A DNA stretch of 64,000 nucleotides. Origin: Enterocloster hominis (ex Liu et al. 2021) (GTDB lineage Bacteria; Bacillota; Clostridia; Lachnospirales; Lachnospiraceae). Where the stretch lies: assembly GCA_014385265.1 (NCBI GenBank), contig JACRTJ010000011.1, positions 1-64,000 on the forward strand, written 5' to 3'. The notes below the pieces were generated by a model. It worked only from the letters and a program-made list of their open reading frames with translations. It ran no database searches and was not told the origin of the DNA. Shown piece by piece: positions 24,308 through 33,464 of this stretch (position 1 is the first letter of the stretch; every line of letters starts with the position of its first letter). The position numbers and the translations under genes were made by a program.

Positions 24308-26602
24308 CTAGTTTTTAATGGCAAATGTCAGCTCTGCCTTAAACAGATCCCCGTCAATGGTGATCTCGAACCGGCCGCCCTGGAGCTGGGTCAGGTCCTT
24401 GGCAATGGAAAGGCCCAGTCCGCTTCCCTCGGTGGTACGGGACGTATCGCCGCGGACGAAGCGCTCGGTCAGCTCGTCGGGGCTGATGTTTAACGGCGTG
24501 GCAGAAACGTTTTTAATGGAGAATACGACCTCGGAATCCCGGTCCTCGATGCCCACGTAGACGCGGGTGCCTTCCATGGCGTATTTAAAGGCGTTGTTGT
24601 ACAGGTTTTCCAGTACGCGCCACAGCCGTCTGCCGTCGGCCTCAATGAGGATCACCTCATTGGGGAGGGTCGTAACGATGTCCAGATGACGGATGGCGTA
24701 TTTTTCCTCAAATTCACCATTGGTCTGCTGGACCAGCTCCACGATGTCGATATTGGCCATATCCAGCTTGATATTTCCGGAGCTGGCCCTGGAGGCCTCC
24801 ACCAGATCCTCGGTCAGCGTCTTAAGGCGCTGGGATTTCTGGTCCAGGACCTCAAGATATTTCTGGATCGTGGGATCCTGGGGCTTTTCGCGCTTGATGA
24901 GATCTACATAGTTGATGATGGAGGTCAGCGGCGTCTTAATATCGTGGGATACGTTGGTGATCAGGTCTGCCTTTAAGCGCTCGCTTTTTACCTGCTCGGC
25001 CAGAGCCGTTTCCAGACCGTCGCTGATGCGGTTTAAGCCCTCAGCCAGCTGCGCCTCCAGGCTGGAAAACTGGGAAACGTCCACCTTGTAGCTGGTCTCT
25101 CCGGAAGCCAGCTTGTCGATGGCCTGGTGGAGCTTATCGGTCTGGACTGCGTTGCGGTACAGGAAATAGAATACGACCAGATTGCCCACCACCCAGAAGG
25201 AGAGACCGGCCAGGAAGGGAACAGAGGTAAACCCGCTCCCATCGCTCTGGATGAGGTAAAATGCCCCCAGGGTGATCGTAAACACATTGGCCGCCAGATA
25301 AAGCGCAAAGCTTAAGGTCAGACGGTATTTGAAGGTGCTTTCGGAAAGGGTCTCCGTCAGATCATGGAGGAGGCTGTTGGTCCAGAGGCTTTCTGCCTTA
25401 TAACGGCGGACCAGGCTGAAAAAGGTCAGGATCCCAACCATATACAGGCTTCCGAACATCATGAGACGGCTGGCGCGGTCCCAGTAGCCTTCCGTCACCA
25501 GAAGGTGAAGGAGCTTTGATGCCAGAGGGGCCAGAAAGGCGGCGCTTATGTAAGCGGCAAAGGCCATTAACAGAAGCATCAGATCCGTTTTGATCTTATC
25601 AAAGGGATAAAGGACCACGGACCGGTCCCCAAGAGCCGGATGGCCCGAGGCAAACATAAGGAAAACAAAGGTCAGAAGGCAGCCGGCCAGGCCGATGGAG
25701 GCCAGGTAGAGCCCGTTTACGAAGGTCTTCCTGGAGCTGTTGTACTGGGTATATGCATGGGCATAGTCGTCCAGGGCCTTGTAGGTGGTGTCCAGGCCGA
25801 TGACCACATAGTTGTTGGAGCTGTTGTAGGGATTGGCCTTGGCCATGAGGGCCGGAACACTGGGGAAGGTGGAATTAAAGTTCGTCCTTACGGCCAGGTC
25901 ATTGGAATCCCCGGAATAATAGATATATTTTCCCATGGCCATCATGTCGTCGATGGTCATTTCCGGCGCATTGGTGTGGATTTCATAGATGGCGTCATTT
26001 TTGGAATAAAAAGCCACACGGAAATAAAAGTTGGTGAAATCCGACATGAGCCGGGAATATATGGAGTAATAGGAAGAGAACCGCTTCAGGATCTCATAGG
26101 TCAGCTCCGGCAGGGTGGCAAAGGACTGGTCGGGTCCCGTCAGCTCCTCCTCGGACTGATAGCAGCGCCAGCGCACATAATACTGCTCCTCATCCTCTGC
26201 GCTGAGGTTTTCGGGCCCGCCCTTTAAGGCATAGTTGTCGGCCTCATCCATATAATAGCCCAGGGACTTTCCGTATAGGATGATGTCGTTGAGGGTATAG
26301 CTCTTGTCTCCGCCGGGGCCGGAAGAGACGTCCAGGACCATTTTATTGTAGTCCACCTCTCCATTGGTCTCAAAAAGCTCCTGGTACTGGATATAGTCGA
26401 AAATACTGGCGATGTCGGCCTGCACCTTCTTATTAAAATCCGGAGACTGGTCGAAGGTCTCATCCTCGATCCAGTCCAGTCCGCGGCCGTAGTTGCTGTT
26501 CAGATACATGAACCCGACTCCGGTGAGCGCGATCAGGGCAAAGATAAAGTGCAGAAAACCGGAAAAACGCTTCAGAAAAAAACTCGGTGTATTCTGGTTC
26601 AT
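24308..26602 (-). CDS. Membrane sensor histidine kinase
   Basis: A 764-residue sensor kinase and the partner of the response regulator upstream. The N-terminus has one helix (about 15-35), an extracytoplasmic part of about 260 residues rich in Asn, Asp and Tyr, then a block of about five helices between 300 and 470. The catalytic half has the H-box NVSHDIKTPLTS with phospho-accepting H553, the N-box around NLYNNAFKYA and the G-box EGSGLGLSIAK. The ligand is unknown; the tyrosine-rich ectodomain does not match a sensor family I can name. The gap to the regulator gene is 11 bases, so they form one operon. Confidence 0.88.
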   Translation of the reverse strand: MNQNTPSFFLKRFSGFLHFIFALIALTGVGFMYLNSNYGRGLDWIEDETFDQSPDFNKKVQADIASIFDYIQYQELFETNGEVDYNKMVLDVSSGPGGDKSYTLNDIILYGKSLGYYMDEADNYALKGGPENLSAEDEEQYYVRWRCYQSEEELTGPDQSFATLPELTYEILKRFSSYYSIYSRLMSDFTNFYFRVAFYSKNDAIYEIHTNAPEMTIDDMMAMGKYIYYSGDSNDLAVRTNFNSTFPSVPALMAKANPYNSSNNYVVIGLDTTYKALDDYAHAYTQYNSSRKTFVNGLYLASIGLAGCLLTFVFLMFASGHPALGDRSVVLYPFDKIKTDLMLLLMAFAAYISAAFLAPLASKLLHLLVTEGYWDRASRLMMFGSLYMVGILTFFSLVRRYKAESLWTNSLLHDLTETLSESTFKYRLTLSFALYLAANVFTITLGAFYLIQSDGSGFTSVPFLAGLSFWVVGNLVVFYFLYRNAVQTDKLHQAIDKLASGETSYKVDVSQFSSLEAQLAEGLNRISDGLETALAEQVKSERLKADLITNVSHDIKTPLTSIINYVDLIKREKPQDPTIQKYLEVLDQKSQRLKTLTEDLVEASRASSGNIKLDMANIDIVELVQQTNGEFEEKYAIRHLDIVTTLPNEVILIEADGRRLWRVLENLYNNAFKYAMEGTRVYVGIEDRDSEVVFSIKNVSATPLNISPDELTERFVRGDTSRTTEGSGLGLSIAKDLTQLQGGRFEITIDGDLFKAELTFAIKN

Positions 26603-26613
26603 CTGGATTCTCC

Positions 26614-27309
26614 TTACTGTTTCTCGATCTTATAGCCCACGCCCCAGACCACCTTTAAGTAGCGGGGTTCCTTGGGGTTGATCTCAATTTTTTCGCGGAT
26701 ATGGCGGATGTGGACGGCTACGGTATTGTCGGCGCCGATGGCATCCTCATTCCAGATCTTTTCGTAGATCTGGTCAATGGAGAATACCTTTCCGGCATTC
26801 TTTACAAGGAGCAGCAGGATGTTATACTCAATGGGCGTGAGCTTGATGGGCTCGCCGTCCACCGTCACCTCTTTATTTTCATCATTGATCATGAGACCGC
26901 CGCACTTATAGACCTGGGAGCTGTTCTGCTGGTTCAGGTTTCCAAGCTGGGTGTAGCGGCGGAGCTGGGATTTGACCCGGGCCACCAGCTCCAGGGGATT
27001 AAAGGGCTTTGTGATATAATCGTCCGCCCCGATGTTTAAGCCCAGAATCTTATCGGTATCCTCGGATTTGGCCGACAGGATGATAATGGGGATGCTGCTG
27101 GTCTCGCGCACCTTTAAGGTGGTGCGGATCCCGTCCAATCCCGGCATCATCACATCCACGATCATCAGGTTCACCTCGTGGTCCTCCAGGTATTCCAGGG
27201 CCTCGTAGCCGTCATAGGCCTTGATGACCTCAAAGCCCTCTCCCGTAAGATAAATATTAATAGCTTCAACAATCTGTTTATCGTCATCGCATACAAGAAT
27301 CGTCTGCAT
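26614..27309 (-). CDS. OmpR-family response regulator
   Basis: A 231-residue two-domain regulator. The receiver domain has the acidic pair in VCDDDK, the phosphorylated D52 in IVDVMMPG and the conserved Lys in SAKSED. The C-terminal half is a winged helix of the OmpR/PhoB type (TPIEYNILLLLVKNAGKVFS). The start at MQTILVCDDD has AAGGAGGG just upstream; a longer frame would add 32 residues with no site. It is co-transcribed with the histidine kinase. An inverted repeat in its leader region suggests further control. Targets are unknown; glgB lies just upstream in the same direction. Confidence 0.9.
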   Translation of the reverse strand: MQTILVCDDDKQIVEAINIYLTGEGFEVIKAYDGYEALEYLEDHEVNLMIVDVMMPGLDGIRTTLKVRETSSIPIIILSAKSEDTDKILGLNIGADDYITKPFNPLELVARVKSQLRRYTQLGNLNQQNSSQVYKCGGLMINDENKEVTVDGEPIKLTPIEYNILLLLVKNAGKVFSIDQIYEKIWNEDAIGADNTVAVHIRHIREKIEINPKEPRYLKVVWGVGYKIEKQ

Positions 27310-27342
27310 AAGTTCCCTCCTTGAAAGTTTTATCCAGGTAAA

Positions 27343-27390
27343 AATACGTTCACCACATCCAGTATAACATAAAAATGCGGTGAACGTATT
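27343..27390 (-). promoter_or_regulatory. 12-bp inverted repeat between glgB and response regulator
   Basis: AATACGTTCACC (27343-27354) and GGTGAACGTATT (27379-27390) form a perfect dyad with a 24-base loop. On the minus strand the loop contains TATACT, a likely -10 box of the regulator gene, and the dyad ends in TTTTT. It can be read as the glgB terminator, as an operator around the regulator promoter, or as both. Confidence 0.5.
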
Positions 27391-27405
27391 AAAAATTCCT
27401 GTCAA

Positions 27406-29352
27406 TTAATTAAAACGGAAAACAGCGGTTCCATAAGCCGGCAGCGGGTAGGCAAAGGAATATGGCTGGCCGTCGCATTCAGATTTTACGGAGCGTTTTG
27501 AGAAGGCATGCTCCCCGCGCTTATAGAGGCCGTGCTCATTGTCCAGGATCAGCGTATAGGTTCCGGATTTGGGAACGCCCACCCGGTAATCGTCCCGGGC
27601 CATGGGAGTGAAGTTGATGACGAACAGGAGGTTCTTTTTCCCCGTTTCATCCCGGCGGATGAAGCTGAAGATGCTCCGGTCGCCGTCGTTGGCGTTGATC
27701 CACTGGAAACCGTTCCAGTCGCTGTCCAGCCGGTAAAGGGCCGGATATTTCTGGTAGATATGGAGCAGGTCGCTGTAATATTTTAGCAGGTCCCTGTGCT
27801 GGGGCTCCTCTGCCAGATACCAGTCCAGGGCTGTTTTTTCGTCCCACTCATGGTACTGGCCGAAATCCTGGCCCATGAATAAGAGCTTTTTGCCCGGATG
27901 GCCCATCATGAAGGTATAGCCGGCCTTCAGGTTCGCAAATTTATCGTCCGGGAAGCCGGGCATTTTATTGATCATGGAGCATTTTAAATGGACCACCTCG
28001 TCATGGGACAGGGTCAGGATGTAGTTTTCGCTGGTGGCGTAGGTGATCCCGAAGGTCATCTTGTTATGGTTGAATTTTCGGAAATATGGATCCAATTTCA
28101 TATATTCCAGAAAGTCATGCATCCATCCCATATTCCACTTGAAGGTAAAGCCCAAGCCGCCCTCCTCCGGTGCCTTTGTGACGCCGGGCCATGCGGTGGA
28201 TTCCTCGGCGATCATGATGGCTCCGGTCATATGGCCTGTAAGGACGCTGTTCAAATGGCGGAAGAATTCGATGGCCTCCAGATTTTTATTTTCTCCGTAC
28301 TGGTTGGGGACCCAGTTCCCGTCGCTGCGCCCGTAGTCCAGATACAGCATGGAGGCCACGGCGTCCACCCGGAGCCCGTCCACATGGAAATTCTCTACCC
28401 AGTAAAGGGCGTTGGCGATTAGGAAGTTTTTCACCTCGTTTTTCCCGTAATCAAAGACCTTTGTTCCCCAGTCGGGATGCTCGCCTTTTCTGGGATCTGC
28501 GTACTCATAAAGCGGTTCCCCGTCAAAATCCGCCAGGCCATGGGCGTCTTTTGGAAAATGGGCCGGGACCCAGTCTAAGATCACGCCGATCCCCTTTTTG
28601 TGGAGATAATTGACGAAGTACATGAAATCCTTGGGACCTCCATAGCGGGAGGTGGGAGCGTAGTAGCCGGTCACCTGGTAGCCCCAGGAGCCGTCGTAGG
28701 GATGCTCCGCGATGCCCATGAGCTCCACATGGGTGTAGCCCATTTTTACCACATAGTCGGCCAGCTCGTGGGCCGCCTCCTTATATGTATAATAGCCATC
28801 CTTTTCCGGCCGGCTGGCCTTTCTCCAGGAGCCCAGATGGACCTCATAAATGGCCATGGGAGCTTTTTCCGGCTCTGTGTGCTTCCGCTTCTCCATCCAT
28901 TTCTCATCGCTCCAGGAAAAGCCGGAGATATCGGTGGTGATGGAGGCGGTTCCTGGCCGGAACTCGGCGCTGAACGCATAGGGATCCGCTTTAAAAAGGA
29001 TCTTGTCATCCTTTGTGGTGATGGCAAATTTATAAAGCTCGCCAGTTCCAAGGCCTGGTATGAAGGCTTCGTAGATGCCGGAATCCTCCAGGGGCTTCAT
29101 GGGAGACGCCTCCGGATCCCATCCATTGAAGTCCCCAACGACGCCCACAGACTTCGCATGGGGCGCCCAGACGGCAAAGTACATACCCGGCTTTCCGCCA
29201 TAGGTGCGGGGATGGGCCCCCAGCTTTTCAAAGATCTTATAGTGGGTACCCTGACCGAACAGGTAGCGGTCCAGTTCTGTAATGAAGCCGGTACCGGCCG
29301 GTCTTCCGGCCTTTTTTGCTGTGGTTTTACTGCTTTTTCCTGAATTTTTCAT
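27406..29352 (-). CDS. glgB: 1,4-alpha-glucan branching enzyme
   Basis: A 648-residue GH13 enzyme that makes alpha-1,6 branches in glycogen. A short basic leader is followed by a CBM48 domain (YFAVWAPHAKSVGVVGDFNGWD, split over about 58-79) and the catalytic barrel. Motifs seen are GVILDWVPAHFP, GLRVDAVASMLYLDYGR with the nucleophile Asp, IAEESTAWPG with the acid/base Glu, and LSHDEVVH. The length is normal. The ATG follows GGGAGGC and begins 4 bases after the stop of the GH13 gene upstream, which implies coupled translation. Other glycogen genes (glgC, glgA, glgP) are not in this window. Confidence 0.93.
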   Translation of the reverse strand: MKNSGKSSKTTAKKAGRPAGTGFITELDRYLFGQGTHYKIFEKLGAHPRTYGGKPGMYFAVWAPHAKSVGVVGDFNGWDPEASPMKPLEDSGIYEAFIPGLGTGELYKFAITTKDDKILFKADPYAFSAEFRPGTASITTDISGFSWSDEKWMEKRKHTEPEKAPMAIYEVHLGSWRKASRPEKDGYYTYKEAAHELADYVVKMGYTHVELMGIAEHPYDGSWGYQVTGYYAPTSRYGGPKDFMYFVNYLHKKGIGVILDWVPAHFPKDAHGLADFDGEPLYEYADPRKGEHPDWGTKVFDYGKNEVKNFLIANALYWVENFHVDGLRVDAVASMLYLDYGRSDGNWVPNQYGENKNLEAIEFFRHLNSVLTGHMTGAIMIAEESTAWPGVTKAPEEGGLGFTFKWNMGWMHDFLEYMKLDPYFRKFNHNKMTFGITYATSENYILTLSHDEVVHLKCSMINKMPGFPDDKFANLKAGYTFMMGHPGKKLLFMGQDFGQYHEWDEKTALDWYLAEEPQHRDLLKYYSDLLHIYQKYPALYRLDSDWNGFQWINANDGDRSIFSFIRRDETGKKNLLFVINFTPMARDDYRVGVPKSGTYTLILDNEHGLYKRGEHAFSKRSVKSECDGQPYSFAYPLPAYGTAVFRFN

Positions 29353-29356
29353 ACTC

Positions 29357-30697
29357 TTATGCCTCCCGAAGTTTAAAGATCGCGCCGCCTGACGGCGGAA
29401 GGGTCACAGAAAGCCTTCCGTTTTCCACCGGTATAGAAGGAGCTTCCGCGTCCAGAAGGTTTATGGCCTGGGACGCCGGGAACGGGACCGGTATGGAAAG
29501 GACTGCGGGCTGGCTGTCATTGTTGACTGCCGAAAGGATCATTGTATTTTCTCCCAGCCGGCCAAACGCATACTGGCGGTTGGTCAGAAGAAGTTCTTTA
29601 TACGTTCCGTCATGGAGCTCCGGATTATCCCGGTGGATCCGGGCCAGGGCGGCGATATGGTCCGTGATGGGGCCGGTCTTCTGTTCCATATCCTTTAAGG
29701 AGAGGGCTGGGCGGAGCGCCTCGTCAGATTCCCGGGTGCGCGCTCCCTGGATCCCCCATTCGCTTCCGTAGTACACGGACGGGATCCCGGGAAGGGTGAA
29801 TAAAAGCTGGTATACGGGGAACAGGTGGTCTGGTTCCCGCAGCTTGCTGGCGATCCTGTCCTCGTCGTGGTTATCCGTAAAGGTATACAGAGCCCTTCCC
29901 ACAGATTCCAGCCGCTTCACATTGTGGGCGATCTCAAAATAGTTATGGTCGTTGTGACCGGAGTAAAGAGCCTTATGGAGCTCATAATTGGTAACAGAGT
30001 GAAGCATTTCTCCATTGACCCATCTTCCGTATTCTCCGTGGATCACCTCGCCCATGAGCCAGAAATCTTCCTTCATGGAGGCGGTGCGGCTGCGCAGCTC
30101 CTTCATGAAGGCAAAATCTAAAATATTGGCGCAGTCCAGGCGGAGGCCGTCGATGTGGAAGGTATCGATCCAGAATTTTACGGTATCCATCAGATACTCT
30201 CTGACCGCCGGGTTCTGCAGGTTCAGGCACGGGAGCTCATAGTGGCCCTGCCATGCCTCGTATCCGAAGGAGTCGCCCATGGGGCTTCCCCAGCCGAAGT
30301 TTACTCCGCGGTACCAGTCCTTATAGGGAGAGGCTTCTCTCTTTTCCTGGATATCGTGGAAGGCGGGAAATTCCCGTCCGGTGTGGTTGAACACGGCGTC
30401 AACTGCCACACGGATCCCATGTTCGTGACACTGGTCCACGAAATTTGTAAAATCTTCATTTGTCCCCAGTCTCCGGTCCACCAGGCGCAGATCCCTGGTG
30501 TCATAGCCGTGGCCTGTGGATTCAAAGACCGGACCGATATAAAGGGCGGTGCAGCCCAGATCCCGTATGTGGGGGATCCATTGGAGCAGCTCATCAAAAC
30601 GACAGGCTGCAGAGGTTTCATGATTTGTCTTAGGAGCTCCCAGGAGCCCCAAAGGGTAGATGTGATAAAAAACTGCTTTCTGATACCAGGGCTTCAT
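29357..30697 (-). CDS. GH13 alpha-glucosidase/amylase family protein
   Basis: A 446-residue cytoplasmic glycoside hydrolase with the alpha-amylase barrel. It opens WYQKAVFYHIYPLG and has the four GH13 regions: DAVFNHTG (100-107), GLRLDCAN with nucleophile D188, MGEVIHG with acid/base E217, and FTDNHD with D278. The C-terminal beta domain is short. There is no signal peptide. The form resembles maltodextrin glucosidases or cyclomaltodextrinases that trim short alpha-glucans, which fits its coupling to glgB. AGGAGG precedes the ATG. The exact specificity cannot be read from the sequence. Confidence 0.88.
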   Translation of the reverse strand: MKPWYQKAVFYHIYPLGLLGAPKTNHETSAACRFDELLQWIPHIRDLGCTALYIGPVFESTGHGYDTRDLRLVDRRLGTNEDFTNFVDQCHEHGIRVAVDAVFNHTGREFPAFHDIQEKREASPYKDWYRGVNFGWGSPMGDSFGYEAWQGHYELPCLNLQNPAVREYLMDTVKFWIDTFHIDGLRLDCANILDFAFMKELRSRTASMKEDFWLMGEVIHGEYGRWVNGEMLHSVTNYELHKALYSGHNDHNYFEIAHNVKRLESVGRALYTFTDNHDEDRIASKLREPDHLFPVYQLLFTLPGIPSVYYGSEWGIQGARTRESDEALRPALSLKDMEQKTGPITDHIAALARIHRDNPELHDGTYKELLLTNRQYAFGRLGENTMILSAVNNDSQPAVLSIPVPFPASQAINLLDAEAPSIPVENGRLSVTLPPSGGAIFKLREA

Positions 30698-30703
30698 AGC
30701 CGG

Positions 30704-30937
30704 TCAGACCTCCTGTAATTCCCGCTTTTTAAGGCTCTGGAGAAGGAACTGGTAGCGGAGCTGGGCTGCGTTCAGTTCATAAATGTAGCAGTCGATCAGC
30801 GCGGGGTCCACCACCTGCTCAAACTGGTTCTGGGCGGAAAGGATCGCAGTCTGGCTGGCCATGATCTGCTTTTTCAGCTCCAGAAGCTCCTTCGTCCGTT
30901 CCTTATTTGGCGCGGATTTTTTGTTTATGAATCGCAT
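30704..30937 (-). CDS. YaaL family protein (DUF2508)
   Basis: A 77-residue, mostly helical protein. It opens MRFINKKSAPNKERTKELLE and has the segment FEQVVDPALIDCYIYELNAA, the conserved pattern of DUF2508/YaaL. The family has no known function; in Bacillus it lies by recR, which is not the case here. The start at 30937 is preceded by AAAGGAAAATGG. A longer frame to 31102 would add 55 low-complexity residues and is not favoured. It ends 6 bases before the GH13 start and is probably first in the YaaL-GH13-GlgB unit. Confidence 0.8.
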   Translation of the reverse strand: MRFINKKSAPNKERTKELLELKKQIMASQTAILSAQNQFEQVVDPALIDCYIYELNAAQLRYQFLLQSLKKRELQEV

Positions 30938-31145
30938 ACTTCCATTTTCCTTTCTTCTGGTATTGGTCTTTTCCAGTATCCGGCCTCCCGGCAGCCCGCA
31001 GCTTCGTTTGCTGGAGGCTGTTTTTCCGGTTTCCGGAAGCTTCGGAACCTCCGGCTTCTGACTGGTTTGACTTCCGGTGCTGTGCGGCGCGTTCCGGAGC
31101 ATTACAAAGGTTAATGGTAGTATTGTCTTTTTATGGGCGAGATAT

Positions 31146-31556
31146 TCATTTACTGGAATTCTGCTGCAGCGCCTCGTTTAATCTGAGAAGCCGGTCGATG
31201 GCAGACTGGCTGGTCAGATGGTAATAATTGCAGACGCCGCGTTTTTCCACAGCGATCAGCCCCGAATCCTTCAGGATCTTCAGATGATGGGAGACAGCCG
31301 GACGGGAAAGACTGGTTTTTTCTGTGATTTCTTTCACGTTGAGACCCGGAGCGCGGCGTTTTTCGGATACGCTGCGGCCGCCTTTCTGCTCCGTCTCCAG
31401 GGATCTGCGGTCCTCCTCCACCTCATAAAGCTGCTGGATGATGGCTAGGCGGGTACTGTCGCCCAGGGCGATGAAAAGGGGGATACACTCCCTGAATGAA
31501 GTTTTTAACCGGCTTTCATCCGGCGTATATTCTCTGTCGTCCGGTTCCTGCGGCAT
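31146..31556 (-). CDS. ArsR-family transcriptional regulator
   Basis: A 136-residue winged-helix repressor. The recognition part reads NVKEITEKTSLSRPAVSHHLKI, followed by LKDSGLIAVEKRGVCNYYHLT, as in ArsR/SmtB proteins. The metal-binding ELCVCDL motif of arsenic and cadmium sensors is absent, so the effector is probably not a soft metal bound at that site. About 20 charged residues (EEDRRSLETEQKGGRSVSEK) are inserted between helices 2 and 3, which is unusual. GGAGGG precedes the ATG. The promoter below carries an AT-rich dyad suited to self-repression. No obvious target gene lies downstream. Confidence 0.85.
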   Translation of the reverse strand: MPQEPDDREYTPDESRLKTSFRECIPLFIALGDSTRLAIIQQLYEVEEDRRSLETEQKGGRSVSEKRRAPGLNVKEITEKTSLSRPAVSHHLKILKDSGLIAVEKRGVCNYYHLTSQSAIDRLLRLNEALQQNSSK

Positions 31557-31594
31557 AGGATGGCCCTCCTGTCTGTGTGTTCTGATTCCATTGG

Positions 31595-31645
31595 TTTAAA
31601 AATATAAACTAAATATATTCTAGCATTTTTTGAAAGGTACGTCAA
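31595..31645 (-). promoter_or_regulatory. Promoter and possible operator of the ArsR gene
   Basis: On the minus strand TTGACG (31645-31640), a 17-bp spacer and TAGAAT (31622-31617) form a strong promoter. The next 20 bases (TATTTAGTTTATATTTTTAA region, 31595-31616) are an imperfect AT dyad overlapping the start point, the usual place for an ArsR operator. Confidence 0.65.
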
Positions 31646-31739
31646 TGTTTTGGATAAAACTTAGTAAAGTTATTATTTTGTATGAAATTTTTTGTAGAAT
31701 ATTGCTGAAAATATAGAGGGCGATTTTACGGTTTTGAAA

Positions 31740-31768
31740 TTGACTTTTTTTCCTGTTTGGCCGATAAT
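31740..31768 (+). promoter_or_regulatory. Candidate promoter of the Tad pilus locus
   Basis: TTGACT (31740-31745), a 17-bp spacer and GATAAT (31763-31768) precede the pilus genes. A leader of about 140 bases follows, with a GC-rich hairpin near 31817-31834, before the first ribosome site. Confidence 0.55.
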
Positions 31769-31917
31769 AGGAGCACATTCAGAAATGAGCTTCTTCATTT
31801 CCAGATCATTTCCAACCGGGCGTCCGCCCGGGACAGGACCGGCAGTTTCGCCGGAAGCCCCAGGATCGGGGCAGGATTCCAGAAAACAACAAAAATAAAG
31901 ATGGGAGGTGTCTGCCC

Positions 31918-32433
31918 TTGGCAGTTTTATTTGTCGTACTGCTTTCAGCCGCTGTGACGGACTGAAGGTATGGGAAGGTGTTCCACTGGCAGATCCTTCT
32001 GGGGCTGGCAGGCGGGATTGTGGGAGCCATATGGGGAGCCGGGACCGGCGGAGATGTGTTTATATTGCTGGCGGGACTGGCGGCCCGGGTCATTGGTACA
32101 TGTGCTGTATTTTATACCCTGTTTTTATGCAGGATGCTGGGAGCCGGGGACATTAAGCTGATGGCTCTCTGTACAGGTCTTCTGGGTATGGGGCCGGGGC
32201 TCCTGGTGATCTTCACCGGGCTTTTTCTGGCCGCCCTCCGGGCGGCGGGGATGATCTGGCAGCAGGGCTCGCTGTGGATGCGGATGGAGCGGATCGGAAC
32301 CTTTATCATCCGCTCCGGAAGGGAGGGGAAGCTCCTGGAATATCCGGGAAGGGAGGATAAACGGAATATCCTGCGGCTGGGTCCCTGGCTGTTCCTGGGA
32401 TATTGTATATGGCTGGCTGGAAGATATCTCTGA
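31918..32433 (+). pseudogene. Prepilin peptidase (A24) broken by in-frame TGA
   Basis: Reading from TTG 31918, which has GGGAGGTG at a proper distance, the frame gives LAVLFVVLLSAAVTD, then TGA at 31963-31965, then RYGKVFHWQILLGLAGG onward to 32433. In A24 prepilin peptidases the first catalytic Asp lies in exactly such a D-x-R motif, and the second in GxGD, here GAGDIKLMAL. The stop therefore falls directly after the first catalytic Asp and separates the two. One base change (TGA to TGG or CGA) would restore it. A GTG at 31978 could start the remainder, but that product would lack the first Asp. An intact enzyme of the same family is encoded at 39696-40118. TGA read-through is less likely. 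Confidence 0.7.
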
Positions 32434-32447
32434 GGAGGTGAGGGAAG

Positions 32448-33464
32448 ATGAAAAAGATCATGGCAGTTTACGACGAGGATCCGTTTTATGCGGAACGGCT
32501 TTCTGATTATATCAACCGGAGGGAGGACGGGATCTTTTCCGCCCGGGCCTTTACATCCAGGAAGCGGCTGGAGGAGTTTGCCAGGGACCATGGGATCGAT
32601 GTGCTCCTTACGGGAACGCTGTCCGAAGGAGGCTTTCCAGGCCTCCCGTCGGTCCAGCGGATTCTTCTCACAGAGGAGGAAGTCCGGGCAGGGGAGGGAG
32701 GCGGGCATGGGATCTATAAATACCAGTCCGGCGACGATATCCTGCGGGAGGTGATGGCGGCCTACTGTGAAACGCCGGAAGGGAAAACGGATTTTCCGGG
32801 GCTTCCGGCTTCGGGGAAACGGATCATCGGCGTGTATTCCCCGGTGGGAAGATGCGGAAAAACGTCATTGGCCCTGGCAATGGGCCAGCTTCTGGCCAGA
32901 GAGGAAAAGCTGCTGTTCATTACGCTGGATACGTTTACCGGTTTTTCCGGTCTTCTGGACGAGCAGTGGAAGCGGGATCTTTCAGATCTGATCTATTATT
33001 ATAAGCAGGGCCGGTTCCACGGCCTTCAGCTTAATTCGGTCATTTACTATCTGGGAGATATGGCCTGGCTTCCTCCGATCCGTTTTCCGGATGATTATAA
33101 CCAGATCACTTCAGAGGAAATGGCGGATTTCCTGTTAAAGATCCTGGAGGAGGGAGGATATGGGACCCTGGTCCTGGATATTGGGAACTATGGGAGACAG
33201 GTCATGCCGCTTCTGGAGATCTGCCAGGCGGTCTATATGCCCATCCGGGAAGATGCCGTTTCCAGGGCCAAGCTCCAGGAGTTTGAGCAGTATGTGGAAA
33301 AAAGCGGGAAAAAGACGGTGGCGGGAAAATTCCATAAGATCCATGTTCCCATGGTCACAGGAATGAAGCGGATGGAGCATTTTCCGCAGGAGCTTTTGTG
33401 GGGGGATCTGGGAGATTTCGTCCGAGGGATGTTAAAGGGGCAGAGAGGGATATGGGAGAGCTGA
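32448..33464 (+). CDS. tadZ: TadZ/CpaE-like pilus localisation ATPase
   Basis: A 338-residue protein of the MinD/ParA-like TadZ family, which places the Tad secretion machine in the cell. Residues 1-110 resemble a receiver-like domain (MAVYDEDPFYAERLSDYI) with no clear phosphorylation site. A P-loop follows, SPVGRCGKTS (131-140), together with FITLDTFTGFSGL and LVLDIGNYG. The P-loop lacks the first Lys of the deviant Walker A motif. GAGGTGAGGG precedes the ATG. It overlaps the tadA start by 13 bases, in keeping with a tightly packed pilus operon. Confidence 0.82.
   Translation: MKKIMAVYDEDPFYAERLSDYINRREDGIFSARAFTSRKRLEEFARDHGIDVLLTGTLSEGGFPGLPSVQRILLTEEEVRAGEGGGHGIYKYQSGDDILREVMAAYCETPEGKTDFPGLPASGKRIIGVYSPVGRCGKTSLALAMGQLLAREEKLLFITLDTFTGFSGLLDEQWKRDLSDLIYYYKQGRFHGLQLNSVIYYLGDMAWLPPIRFPDDYNQITSEEMADFLLKILEEGGYGTLVLDIGNYGRQVMPLLEICQAVYMPIREDAVSRAKLQEFEQYVEKSGKKTVAGKFHKIHVPMVTGMKRMEHFPQELLWGDLGDFVRGMLKGQRGIWES

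Noticed and set aside
31963..31965. Selenocysteine or programmed read-through at the TGA
   Set aside because: The position follows the catalytic Asp, where Arg, Trp or Leu is usual, no SECIS-like stem was obvious just downstream, and an intact paralog exists. A nonsense mutation is simpler.
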